Positions 1 through 7,967 are shown, counted from the first letter of the stretch. The stretch is DNA of 32,883 nt from JBBDMU01 sp040878115 (GCA_040878115.1 JBBDMV010000043.1:1-32883); one strand, 5' to 3'. A program made the numbers and translations. The notes: generated by a model from the sequence alone, not told the origin.

Positions 1-23
1 ATTTGGTGATAATCTCCGCTCAT
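1..23 (-). CDS. Start of a further gene downstream of argG (partial)
   Basis: An ATG on the minus strand (positions 23-21) overlaps the argG stop codon in an ATGA arrangement and stays open to the window edge, giving Met-Ser-Gly-Asp-Tyr-His-Gln. The 4-base overlap suggests a translationally coupled next gene in the argG transcript. Only seven codons are visible, so the product cannot be named; an arginine-pathway gene would fit the context but this is inference. Confidence 0.4.
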
Positions 24-1219
24 GCTTTTGATCGGTTATATGAAAATTGAGAACTGAATCCGTTTAATTTTGAAAATGCCCGTGCTTCCTCCCCGGTCCA
101 TCCGGCGGCTTCCTCCCCATAACGGGCCGTTGATGCTTCCATCAGGCTGAAAGGCGATGTTGTTCCTTTCGGAAAAAGATTTCCACGACAGGCGTAAAGG
201 GTAACCGTACCGGTGACCATTTGCTGGGTGCTGTCAAAAAAGGCCTCAATATCGCGCATGGCAGGATCGTAGAATTTTGCTTCGTGGAGCATCATCCCAT
301 ACGTATCGGCCAGGGTATCTTTAATATGGCGCTGCTGCTGGGTCAATACCAGTTTTTCTAATTCACGGTGAGCAGCGTAAAGTATGGTCGCTACCGGAGC
401 TTCAAAACCGATCCTCCCTTTAATCCCTAATATAGTATCACCCAAATGCATGCCCGCGCCCAGACCGTGATGCCGGCCGAACTCCAACAGCTTATTTAAA
501 AGATCGCCGGAATTCATTGTTTCTCCATCCAAAGCCACAGGCAATCCCTTTTTAAATTCGACCGTGATGTCTTCAGGGGCATCATCGTATTCATGAGGTG
601 CTTTGATGTTCGGGAAGGCTTCAAAAGGCAACACCCCGTTCGAGGTCGACGTTTCCTTCCCCCCGATGCTGGTGCCCCAAATCCCGTCGTTAATGGAATA
701 GGTGGTCGTTTTTTGAGGAACATCAAAGCCCCTTTTTATCAAATAATCAGTGGTAAACTCCCGGCTCAGGCCATGGTCGCGGATGGGGGTGATGATCTCG
801 ACATCCTTTAAAATAGTACGCAAAGCCACATCAAACCGGACCTGGTCGTTCCCGGCCCCGGTAGAGCCATGGGCGATGGACGTTGTGCCGGCTTTTTTCG
901 CGTATTCGGCCACCAGGGCCGCCTGAATAAAACGTTCCGCCCCGACACAAAGAGGATACGTGCGGTCGCGCAGCACGTTCCCTTTGATAAGGTAGGAAAT
1001 AATCTGCTTGTAAAGGTCGGGAAACCCGTCAATAGCTTCAAACCGTGATGCCCCAAGAAAGATGGCGCGGTTACGGCTGGCTTCGATCTCACCGGGGCTA
1101 AGCCCGATGCAATCTACCAACACGGCATGCACTTCGGCATGGTGTTCTTCTTTGAGCCAGGGGATGCAAAAACTCGTGTCGAGTCCGCCACTATAGGCCA
1201 GTATGATCGTTTTTTTCAT
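20..1219 (-). CDS. argG: Argininosuccinate synthase
   Basis: This enzyme ligates citrulline and aspartate, using ATP, to make argininosuccinate, the penultimate step of arginine synthesis in the cytoplasm. At 399 aa it has the usual family length. The N-terminus carries the PP-loop AYSGGLDTS (residues 8-16), and the ATP/citrulline-binding stretch AHGSTGAGNDQVRFD follows near residues 117-131. The ATG is 22 bases downstream of a strong intrinsic terminator that is preceded by an Arg-rich leader ORF, so the gene appears to be controlled by transcription attenuation (see leader and terminator entries). At its 3' end another start codon overlaps the stop, suggesting argG is the first gene of a longer arginine operon leaving the window. 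Confidence 0.97.
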   Translation of the reverse strand: MKKTIILAYSGGLDTSFCIPWLKEEHHAEVHAVLVDCIGLSPGEIEASRNRAIFLGASRFEAIDGFPDLYKQIISYLIKGNVLRDRTYPLCVGAERFIQAALVAEYAKKAGTTSIAHGSTGAGNDQVRFDVALRTILKDVEIITPIRDHGLSREFTTDYLIKRGFDVPQKTTTYSINDGIWGTSIGGKETSTSNGVLPFEAFPNIKAPHEYDDAPEDITVEFKKGLPVALDGETMNSGDLLNKLLEFGRHHGLGAGMHLGDTILGIKGRIGFEAPVATILYAAHRELEKLVLTQQQRHIKDTLADTYGMMLHEAKFYDPAMRDIEAFFDSTQQMVTGTVTLYACRGNLFPKGTTSPFSLMEASTARYGEEAAGWTGEEARAFSKLNGFSSQFSYNRSKA

Positions 1220-1240
1220 TTATGTTTTTAAAATTTAAGC

Positions 1241-1278
1241 AAAAAAAAAGGCAAAACCAGTGAAGGTTTTGCCTTTTT
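1241..1278 (-). terminator. Intrinsic terminator (attenuator) directly upstream of argG
   Basis: A perfect 14-bp stem (1278-1265 with 1258-1245, arm AAAAAGGCAAAACC) and a 6-base loop are followed on the minus strand by a run of nine T (1249-1241). It lies between the Arg-rich leader ORF and the argG start, so transcription into argG must pass it. This is where an attenuator belongs, not the end of an upstream gene. Confidence 0.9.
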
Positions 1279-1300
1279 AAAAATTGTTAATCATGCACAA

Positions 1301-1390
1301 CTAAAAGACATAGCCTCCACAAGGTCGGTTACCGGGACGGCGGCGACGAAGAAATGATGGACGAGGGATATGTAGTGCGATTGTTTTCAT
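1301..1390 (-). CDS. Arginine leader peptide of argG
   Basis: A 29-codon ORF (ATG at 1390, TAG at 1303-1301) has four consecutive arginine codons, CGT CGC CGC CGT, at residues 15-18, plus Arg at 10 and 22. It ends 23 bases before the terminator that precedes argG. Six Arg in 29 residues, four in a row, upstream of an arginine biosynthesis gene is the signature of a leader peptide that senses charged tRNA-Arg. Scarce Arg-tRNA would stall the ribosome on the run and allow antitermination; ample arginine would allow termination. The peptide itself is probably non-functional. No Shine-Dalgarno sequence is evident, as usual for this group. Confidence 0.8.
   Translation of the reverse strand: MKTIALHIPRPSFLRRRRPGNRPCGGYVF
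1303..1315 (-). promoter_or_regulatory. Predicted antiterminator strand of the arg leader
   Basis: The minus-strand sequence GGCTATGTCTTTT, the last codons of the leader ORF, can pair with AAAAGGCAAAACC, the 5' arm of the terminator: 11 of 13 positions pair, one of them G-U. A ribosome stalled on the Arg codons (1348-1337) would leave this strand free, while a ribosome at the leader stop (1303-1301) would cover it. This is the geometry of ribosome-mediated attenuation. The pairing was done by hand; no energies were computed. Confidence 0.65.
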
Positions 1391-1440
1391 CGTATTTAAT
1401 ATGAGAATTATTTTTTAAAAATGCACAATTAAATCTAATA

Positions 1441-1508
1441 AAAAAGAAAAAAGCCCTGATGTTGCAGCAAGTAGTGTAGCTTCCTTCGCTTACGAACTTA
1501 CAGGGCTT
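1441..1508 (-). promoter_or_regulatory. Candidate terminator/attenuator element 1
   Basis: On the minus strand AAGCCCTG (1508-1501) pairs with CAGGGCTT (1458-1451), followed by a T-rich tract (1450-1441). An inner GTAAGT/ACTTGC pairing extends the hairpin. It lies 50-120 bases upstream of the arg leader ORF on the same strand. It resembles the element at 2795-2850: both open AAGCC, contain CTTGCT..AAC before the 3' arm and end CAGGGCTTTTT. It may simply terminate transcription from the methyltransferase gene, or be a second leader control; the sequence does not decide. Confidence 0.5.
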
Positions 1509-1537
1509 GGTGTATGGTGTGTGATAATAACTATCAT
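1490..1537 (-). CDS. Possible short leader ORF inside element 1
   Basis: The 15-residue ORF MIVIITHHTPSPVSS, rich in Ile, Thr and His, overlaps the 5' arm of the hairpin at 1441-1508. Its composition recalls amino-acid leader peptides. However, the 5' arm of the terminator lies within the ORF itself, which does not match the classical arrangement. It may be a chance ORF. Confidence 0.25.
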   Translation of the reverse strand: MIVIITHHTPSPVSS

Positions 1538-1733
1538 GCATAGGTATGTGGAGTTCCCTCTCAGATGGCATCTAACATGGTTTGTCCTCGCTGATAATAG
1601 TGTAGCAAATTCTCGCAGATGTGTGTTTATCCCTCATTCGTTATGCTTTTTTGGGTATTCATGCCGACTGGTGCAGGTTGATAATAAGCTTGACTTTTTT
1701 CAATTTGACACAAGATCTTTAACTCTAAATTTT

Positions 1734-2639
1734 CTAAGCTCTTTTTCGCCCAACTACTACCATTTTATTCTTAATAGGAAAAATGGAAAAAAAGACATCC
1801 GCAATGGGCAAAAATAATTTAACTGCAATATCAGATCGAAATAACTTTTTGAGATAGAAACGGAGAGGAAAAGTTAATTCATGAACTTTTATTAACTCGA
1901 TAACTTCAAAACCAGATTCTTCAAATAAGCCTTTTATTTCAGACGTAGAAAATATTTGCTTGTGCCCAAATTTTTGAGACGAATACATAGCGTTTAAAAA
2001 AGTAGGATATTTTCCCCTTGAAAGCCGATAAGTTATTTCACCTACTCGATGATAAAAACTATCCCTACATGGTGTGTCTATCAACAAGAAACCGCCACTT
2101 TTTAATACTTTTGCAGATGACCGCAAGGTTGCCAACGGATAATTTACATGTTCAATTACATCCCATAATGTGACGAAGTCAAATTCATCTCGATATTTCT
2201 GAAAATAAGAAGCTTCGATTGGCTCATTTATGACTTCAAAGTCATATTTTAATTTTAAATATTGAGTTCTGTTTTCGCTTAATTCTATACCTGTTACTAA
2301 AGCGCCTCGATTTTCGGCCATTGATAAAAACAAACCTCCTCCACACCCAATATCCAGGACCTTCTTTCCCTTTATAGAAGGACATTGACGCTCAAGATGT
2401 TGAATTTGATCTTCAAATCGTTTAGGATTTGATTGCAAAGACTTTTCTATATAAGATATTTTTTCTTTAGTTAGCTTGATTCCATTTTGCTCAAAACCAA
2501 ATTCAACTGGATCATCCAAATGATCAATATAATGATATCCATTTTTCGGGGAGACATAAACATTTGCATTAGATAATTTATATCTGGGAGATGTTCTGGT
2601 AGAATGTTTTAAGGTGTCTATATTTTCTCTTTCTTCCAT
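1734..2639 (-). CDS. Class I SAM-dependent methyltransferase
   Basis: A 301-aa protein with a Rossmann-fold methyltransferase core. SAM-binding motif I is VLDIGCGGG (about residues 94-102), an acidic residue follows in GIELSE, and DFVTLWDVIEHV is the motif seen in UbiG-like and glycan-associated methyltransferases. The substrate cannot be read from the sequence. An in-frame TTG at 2696 would add 19 residues, but the ATG at 2639 is the more natural start. The gene is isolated, clearly more AT-rich than its neighbours, and flanked by the two related leader-like elements at 1441-1508 and 2795-2850, which suggests it arrived by transfer or local rearrangement. Confidence 0.8.
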   Translation of the reverse strand: MEERENIDTLKHSTRTSPRYKLSNANVYVSPKNGYHYIDHLDDPVEFGFEQNGIKLTKEKISYIEKSLQSNPKRFEDQIQHLERQCPSIKGKKVLDIGCGGGLFLSMAENRGALVTGIELSENRTQYLKLKYDFEVINEPIEASYFQKYRDEFDFVTLWDVIEHVNYPLATLRSSAKVLKSGGFLLIDTPCRDSFYHRVGEITYRLSRGKYPTFLNAMYSSQKFGHKQIFSTSEIKGLFEESGFEVIELIKVHELTFPLRFYLKKLFRSDIAVKLFLPIADVFFSIFPIKNKMVVVGRKRA

Positions 2640-2700
2640 TGCATTAACTGTCGTATTATTTATATATGCAGGTTTTCTGGCCTGGTAATTATACAAGTTA

Positions 2701-3335
2701 CTTGTAATAATTAATTATATATAAGTTATAATACAATATCTAATTATATTTAATTAATTGGCATGTAGGCTGGTTCGATTTAGAAGAGTGGAACAGAAAA
2801 AGCCCTGAAGTTAGCAAGCAAGGTGCCACCCCATCTTGTTACTTAGGCTTCGGAGCAGTTTTATCGATTTTATCCTATTCTTTAACATTAATTTGTATTA
2901 TCTCCCTGACTTTTTCTTTGGATAAGTTCTAATGCAACCTACATAAAGCAACTACTTATACATATTTCGAGTATGCTTACAATGGGCTTACTTTCATTTG
3001 CTGATACAGGGCCGGGTGATATAGTCCGATTCCCTAATTAAATTAAGTTCTGTGATATTCTGAAATCCCGGCGCTTAAATGGTCCTACCTTGTCTTGGCC
3101 TTGGCTTGAGATGCTCTTGAATTCCGGACGGCAAGCCAAGCGTTGCCCGGGAGTTGGTACGGACCAGGTACAGCCTTGGTCCCTCTGATGGGATGGTTTG
3201 GAATCGTTATTTTCCGGGTCGAAAACAGCTTGTTTTCGGATGGCTTTTTAGCAAATACCTGTTAAATAACCACGCCGTCGGAAAAGGGTAAAATCCAGGA
3301 TATGCCTAAATAATTTAGGTGGAGGTGGCGTGGTA
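2701..3335. other. 635-bp spacer with several inverted repeats, no gene seen
   Basis: No convincing ORF is present. Besides element 2 it holds a 9-bp stem CTTGGCTTG/CAAGCCAAG (3100-3108 with 3132-3140), a stem GGACCAGG/CCTTGGTCC (3161-3168 with 3174-3182), and ACCACGCC/GGCGTGGT (3269-3276 with 3327-3334) enclosing a small CCTAAA/TTTAGG hairpin (3305-3319) just past the DUF2007 stop. The last may be the DUF2007 terminator. The middle part could hide a small RNA, but no known RNA family was recognised. Confidence 0.45.
2795..2850 (-). promoter_or_regulatory. Candidate terminator/attenuator element 2
   Basis: On the minus strand AAGCCTAAGT can pair, with bulges, with ACTTCAGGGCTT, followed by a short T run, with CAAG/CTTG as an inner step. 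The loop holds GGGGTGGCACC, which contains the GGGTGGNACC core of a T-box. No specifier stem or second T-box feature was found, and the group is not a usual T-box host. It lies 100-150 bases upstream of the methyltransferase gene on the same strand and is alignable with element 1. Confidence 0.4.
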
Positions 3336-3647
3336 TTAGAACCGTTCTGTTCCGCATTTCCAGCATTCGGAGAAGTTTCCTTCTATTTCTTCACCGCACT
3401 CCGGACATTTCCACTTTTCCGCCGATGCCGCTTGATCTGCTATAACCGCATCCACAATTTTTTTAGCTTCGTTGGCCTGATCATCATCTAAAATCCAGAC
3501 CTCGATCCAGGCATCAATGGGAGCGACGCCCCCAATAGCGCTGGTAAGCTGCTCGCCTTTTATGGTGCATTCAATATCATTCTGTTCGAGCAGGTTCTTT
3601 ACATGATAAGCCATCATTGAAACCGGGGAGCTATATACATTCAGCAT
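3336..3647 (-). CDS. DUF2007 protein with C-terminal zinc ribbon
   Basis: A 103-aa cytoplasmic protein. The N-terminal about 70 residues fit the DUF2007 'putative signal transducing protein' domain, opening with VYSSPVSMMAYHVKNLLEQN and including the typical hydrophobic-Gly-Gly segment. Residues 78-103 form a four-cysteine zinc ribbon (Cys81, Cys84, Cys95, Cys98). The biochemical role of the family is not established; metal or partner sensing is only a guess. It stands alone between two spacers. Confidence 0.8.
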   Translation of the reverse strand: MLNVYSSPVSMMAYHVKNLLEQNDIECTIKGEQLTSAIGGVAPIDAWIEVWILDDDQANEAKKIVDAVIADQAASAEKWKCPECGEEIEGNFSECWKCGTERF

Positions 3648-3788
3648 GGGACCTCCGTTTAATATTATTTAAAACCGCCAGATTATCCGGCGATTAGGGA
3701 TAACAGCTATATGCATATTTATTGTCAGGCACCCAGTCAAAATAATAAATAGTAACCTCCCCTGGCAAAGGTATGTAGCAAAGGGAGG

Positions 3789-4961
3789 CTAAACCTTGAT
3801 TATAATCTTGTTTTTATACATGATATGCAGGACTATATACCAGCCCATAACCCAGGTTACGGCGTATAGCAGAGAGCTTACTTCCGGAATGGATGAGAGG
3901 GGAACGAAGATGTTCTGATAAATGATGGACTGCAAAGACGCGTCGCCGAACTGGATAAGGCTAAGGGTATTGCTTAAGATGCCGCTTAAGAAATAAACCG
4001 TGATGGCATTAACGCCGTATTTAACGAAAGGCTGACTCCACTTTTTCTTTTTCTGAACATCAATGAACCAATAGCATAGTGCCAATCCGCACATGGCCTG
4101 ACCGGCGGTGAAGATAGCATAGGAGCTGGTCCAAAGGGGTTTGTTGATTGGAAATACGCCGTCCCATATATAGCCGGCTATAATAAGCAGGGCACCCATT
4201 ACAAAAATTTGAGTGGTCTTAAGGGCTTTTTCTTTATCGGAAACTAAAATGCGGCCGGTAAATACGCCGAATAGTGTAGTGGCTATTGCCGGGAGCGTGC
4301 TTAGGATGCCTTCCGGATCGTAAAGGCCGACCCGATAGATGTGGGTTCCCAGGATGAGCCGATCCATGTAGGCGGCTAAATTGGCTTCAGGATCATCAAT
4401 CAATCCCGCCCCGAAGCCCGGTACCGGGATGATGGTCATTATAAACCAGTAACCGAATAGCAGGCCAATCACCGTGTATATCTGGGTGCGGTGGGATGTA
4501 TGCAAAAACAGCAGGGACGCAAAAAAGTAGCACACGGCGATACGCTGCAAGACGCCTGGGATCCTGATATTCGTCAGGTTTTCATGTAATCCGATCCCGC
4601 CATCCAGCGAGAAGTAAGGATATCCGGCCATCACCAAGCCGAGGCCAAATATAATAAGTGACCGCTGTGCGAGTTTTTGAACAAGGTCCTTTTTATCCAT
4701 CCCCATTGCCAGCTGTTTGGTAAACGCAAAGGCAATGGCTACACCTACAATGAATAAAAAGAAGGGGAAGACCAGGTCTGTGGGAGTCCATCCATGCCAG
4801 GTTGCATGGAGAAGGGGAGCGTAAACAGAATCCCAGGAACCGGGGTTGTTTACCAGGATCATAGATAAGATCGCAATCCCCCGAAACGCATCCAGCGAGA
4901 CCAGGCGTTCGTCGGTGAGGGATTTACCCGTTGGGGCGTTTTGTGTTTGGGCCTGGACCAT
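3789..4961 (-). CDS. COG4299/DUF5009 membrane acyltransferase (HGSNAT-like)
   Basis: A 390-aa polytopic inner-membrane protein with about ten hydrophobic segments. The N-terminus LDAFRGIAI (23-31) and the conserved block HATWHGWTPTDLVFPFF after the first helix identify the family that includes the human heparan-alpha-glucosaminide N-acetyltransferase and bacterial NagX-like proteins. These are thought to acetylate amino sugars across the membrane using acetyl-CoA. The exact sugar is unknown here. It is divergently oriented to mnmE with a 215-bp spacer. No signal peptide precedes the first helix. Confidence 0.85.
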   Translation of the reverse strand: MVQAQTQNAPTGKSLTDERLVSLDAFRGIAILSMILVNNPGSWDSVYAPLLHATWHGWTPTDLVFPFFLFIVGVAIAFAFTKQLAMGMDKKDLVQKLAQRSLIIFGLGLVMAGYPYFSLDGGIGLHENLTNIRIPGVLQRIAVCYFFASLLFLHTSHRTQIYTVIGLLFGYWFIMTIIPVPGFGAGLIDDPEANLAAYMDRLILGTHIYRVGLYDPEGILSTLPAIATTLFGVFTGRILVSDKEKALKTTQIFVMGALLIIAGYIWDGVFPINKPLWTSSYAIFTAGQAMCGLALCYWFIDVQKKKKWSQPFVKYGVNAITVYFLSGILSNTLSLIQFGDASLQSIIYQNIFVPLSSIPEVSSLLYAVTWVMGWYIVLHIMYKNKIIIKV

Positions 4962-5176
4962 TAGTTTTGATTCGTTAATATTTTAATATACAGGGATAAT
5001 GTAAACGGTTACAATTATAAAATCAAACAAAATCCATTAACAAGCGGTAAGTTATGGGCCGGGTAATTTATAGGCATCCCGGCGTTAAAGGACTATGTCG
5101 GGAGGGTTATTATTGAACCGATCACACATTCATAAATTTACCAATTCACGAGATCTCAAATTCATTAACTTTGGAA

Positions 5177-6544
5177 ATGATTATCCAAAAAGAACCCATA
5201 GCTGCTATTGCCACTCCGGTAGGAGAAGGCGGGATATCGGTAATCCGTGTTTCGGGTGAAGGTTGTTTTGATCTTGTACAAAAGACCTTCAGAGGCAAGA
5301 AGCTGTCAGATCAATCATCACATACCGTGCATTACGGGTATATCATGCAGGGAGAACGAAGAATTGATGATGTTCTGGCAACGGTATTCCGTTCACCAAA
5401 ATCCTATACCGGCGAAGATACGGTGGAGATATCAGGCCACGGTGGTGTTTTGGTCACCCAGGCTGTGCTGGAGGTCATGTTGTCGGCTGGGGCACGCCAT
5501 GCTACACCGGGAGAATTCACTCACCGGGCTTTTCTGAACGGAAAGATGGAGCTATCTCAGGCCGAGGCGGTTGCGGACCTGATCCATGCCCGGAGCACAA
5601 AGGCTATTGATGCGGCCCGCCAGCAGCTGGAGGGGAGCCTGGGCGAGTACGTGAAGCAGTTCCGTCAGCAGATCATTGATGCTACCGCTTTGGTGGAGCT
5701 GGAGCTTGATTTCATTGAGGAGGATGTGGAGTTCGCCAGCCGGCATAAGTTATCGGCTTTGCTCAGCGAATTGGATACGGAGATCAATAAACTTCTGGAT
5801 ACCTATGAAAGTGGACGCATTGTGAAGCATGGCGTCAGGACCGTTTTCGCAGGGTTGCCCAACGCGGGGAAGTCTACGCTGCTGAATACGCTGATGGGGA
5901 AAGAGCGCGCTATTGTATCCGCCACCGCCGGCACCACCCGTGATGTTATCGACGCCGACTGGAGTTATGACGGATTATTGTTCAAGCTCACCGACACGGC
6001 CGGGCTACGGGAAACGGTTGATTTCATAGAGGCCGAGGGGGTCAGGCGATCACAGAAAGCCATGGAAGAAGCGGACCTGATTGTATACCTGAAAGATATT
6101 TCCGGCCCTTTTTCGGATGAGGAGGCCGGGCAGGTCAGAAAGCTCCGGGAGAAGCTGCAGGGCAAAGGGTTCATATGCGCGGGGGCTAAATGCGACCTGC
6201 TCCAGAATGGCAATCCAAAGGGAGATGTGTTTGATGTGCTCATCTCTGCCGAAACCGGCCACGGCATCGAAGAGCTGAAGCGCATGATGCGGGAGCTCGT
6301 CAAACGAAGCAAGGCTATAGATACATCAGGCCTGCTGGTAACCTCCAGCCGTCACCGTGACGCTTTATTGAAAACTCAGCATCACATCCACGAGGCCCGA
6401 AATGCTCTTGAAGGTGGCATAACAGGAGATTTCCTTTCCATTGACCTGCGTGCCGCCCTGCGCGAGCTCGGCAGCATTACCGGTGAGATTACTACGGAGG
6501 ACCTTTTAGATAGTATCTTTTCGAGGTTTTGTATCGGAAAGTGA
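5177..6544 (+). CDS. mnmE: tRNA uridine-5-carboxymethylaminomethyl modification GTPase
   Basis: MnmE, with MnmG, installs the cmnm5 group on the wobble uridine of certain tRNAs. The 455-aa length is normal. It shows the N-terminal formyl-THF-binding domain, a helical domain, and a GTPase insert with G1 GLPNAGKST (226-234), G2 GTTRD, G3 DTAG, and the invariant C-terminal FCIGK. The G4 motif reads AKCD (337-340, bases 6185-6196) instead of NKxD; loss of this Asn is unusual because it contacts guanine. The ATG at 5177 was chosen over TTG at 5171. It stands alone between divergent and convergent neighbours. Confidence 0.97.
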   Translation: MIIQKEPIAAIATPVGEGGISVIRVSGEGCFDLVQKTFRGKKLSDQSSHTVHYGYIMQGERRIDDVLATVFRSPKSYTGEDTVEISGHGGVLVTQAVLEVMLSAGARHATPGEFTHRAFLNGKMELSQAEAVADLIHARSTKAIDAARQQLEGSLGEYVKQFRQQIIDATALVELELDFIEEDVEFASRHKLSALLSELDTEINKLLDTYESGRIVKHGVRTVFAGLPNAGKSTLLNTLMGKERAIVSATAGTTRDVIDADWSYDGLLFKLTDTAGLRETVDFIEAEGVRRSQKAMEEADLIVYLKDISGPFSDEEAGQVRKLREKLQGKGFICAGAKCDLLQNGNPKGDVFDVLISAETGHGIEELKRMMRELVKRSKAIDTSGLLVTSSRHRDALLKTQHHIHEARNALEGGITGDFLSIDLRAALRELGSITGEITTEDLLDSIFSRFCIGK

Positions 6545-6702
6545 AGTAATTACTCCTGGGGAAAGGGAATGTACAAACATCTTGATCATCCTCTAAGGCG
6601 ATTCAATATATAAGAAGAAATTGGCCAAGTCTATTTTGTCATTAGAAAGTTAAGCTAACCAATGAATTTTTTACCACACTGAGGTGGGGAGCAGACCTAA
6701 AG

Positions 6703-7509
6703 GTGCCGCTGGACCCGGAAACGGGAGAGCCCAATGAGGGTTGGCAGCAGGTAGTTATAGAAAATAACAATTTAACGGATGAGCAGCTCGAACGTTTTGA
6801 GCAGGCGTATGCAGAGGAGAACGAGTACCTGTACCAAAATTATGATCAGATGTCAGACAAAGAACGGTTGCGTTGGCGATACCAACGCTATATAAAAGAC
6901 TATTTGCGAGTAATTCGTGGTGTTGATGATGGCGTTGGAAGAGTAATGGATTACCTGGAAAGGGAAAATTTGGTTGACAACACCATTGTTATTTACGCGG
7001 GGGACCAGGGCTTCTTTTTAGGGGAGAAGGGATGGTTCGACAAGCGGTGGATTTACGAAGAGTCGATGCGGATGCCCCTGATTGTCCATTGGCCGGAGGG
7101 TATTGAACCGGAGTCGGTAAATGAGCATTTGGTGCAGAACCTGGACTTTGCCCCCACGATACTTGATCTGGCCGGAGTGGCAATACCGGACCGTATGCAG
7201 GGCCGGTCGCTCACGCCGCTGCTCCGGGGCGAACAGCCCGCTGACTGGCGTGATGCTGTTTATTACCACTATTATGAGGGACCGCCACGCCCTCACGATG
7301 TTGCCCCGCACTATGGTGTACGCACTGAACAGTATACCCTTGCCCACTATCCCGATTACGACGAATGGGAGCTCTTTGATCTGGAGGCCGATCCGGACCA
7401 GTTGGAAAGTGTTTATGGTGACCCAGAATATGCCGACGTTCAGCAGCGCCTTAAGAACAAACTTGATGAGCTGCAAGAACAATATGAGGATGACACCTGG
7501 AATGAGTAG
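6703..7509 (+). pseudogene. N-terminally truncated sulfatase remnant
   Basis: The 268 codons match the central and C-terminal part of secreted arylsulfatase-type enzymes: DDGVGRVMDYLE, the metal/substrate-binding stretch GDQGFFLGEKG (100-110), YEESMRMPLIV, FAPTILDLAG and a C-terminal WELFDLEADP. The N-terminal third, with signal peptide, metal-binding Asp pair and the CxPSR formylglycine site, is absent. The frame is closed by TAG at 6643, and no upstream sulfatase sequence was found in the 150 bases before it. The GTG at 6703 is only the first possible start. Without the catalytic residue it cannot hydrolyse sulfate esters, so it is called a relic. The remaining frame is intact, so the deletion may be recent. 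Confidence 0.8.
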
Positions 7510-7624
7510 CCTTTGATGCAGGTCCAAAGACTATATGTTTTGTGAATTAGAAACAAATCATGTCATAAAAATCCAGGTCTCACTTTTGTTTGTAGTCTTT
7601 AATGAAATTTTTAAGTGTGCTTCT

Positions 7625-7666
7625 AACAAGCTCCCATTTTCTGTTGATTGGTAGCTTGTTTTTTTT
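7625..7666 (+). terminator. Intrinsic terminator after the sulfatase remnant
   Basis: AACAAGCT (7625-7632) pairs with AGCTTGTT (7653-7660), followed by continuing T residues to 7666. A second small GC-rich hairpin, GGGCC/GGCCC, follows at 7668-7681. It would end transcripts from mnmE or the relic. Confidence 0.55.
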
Positions 7667-7799
7667 AGGGCCTAAGGGCCCCAAATAATGAACAATTGAG
7701 AAGAGGTGAACTTTCGAAATCTCAAGTTGGTTCATTAATAGGGAGAGATTAGAGGGTTTATATTCAAAATGTTTATTTCACGATTTAAAGAATTATTTT

Positions 7800-7967
7800 A
7801 TGAATAACAGATTAACCGGTTTTATCCTGCTCATCTTCATTCTTTCAACATTTTCTGGTTGTTCTATGATAGAAGATATTTTCGCAGCCGGGGCCTGGGC
7901 TGGAGCGATTGGTGTATTGATTGTAGTTGCCATTGTATTCATTATTGTCAGAGCAGTCAAACAATAG
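7800..7967 (+). CDS. Small lipoprotein with one membrane helix
   Basis: A 55-residue protein too short for ordinary ORF calling. It has a basic N-terminus, a hydrophobic signal and a lipobox STFSGC with Cys21, then GAWAGAIGVLIVVAIVFIIV as a second hydrophobic helix and a short basic tail. The layout (SGC, short acidic linker, AG.W.G, long aliphatic helix) matches a small lipoprotein family common in Bacteroidota that is often misannotated as phosphatidate cytidylyltransferase. Function unknown. It is single, on the plus strand, with the ATG preceded by an AT-rich leader. Confidence 0.65.
   Translation: MNNRLTGFILLIFILSTFSGCSMIEDIFAAGAWAGAIGVLIVVAIVFIIVRAVKQ

Noticed and set aside
1329..1571. 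80-codon minus-strand ORF spanning the leader region
   Set aside because: It runs through a terminator-like hairpin and T tract and overlaps the better supported Arg leader ORF in another frame; its composition is not protein-like.
2795..2850. True T-box riboswitch
   Set aside because: Only the GGGTGGNACC core is present; no stem I, specifier loop or usual downstream gene was found.
2811..2888. 25-codon ORF as leader peptide of element 2
   Set aside because: It has no run of any one amino acid beyond scattered Lys/Leu and covers the hairpin itself, so it does not look like a sensing peptide.
3065..5095. Shared ATCCCGGCG..TTAAA stretches at about 3065 and 5077
   Set aside because: The match is short, needs a gap and has no flanking similarity; treated as chance.
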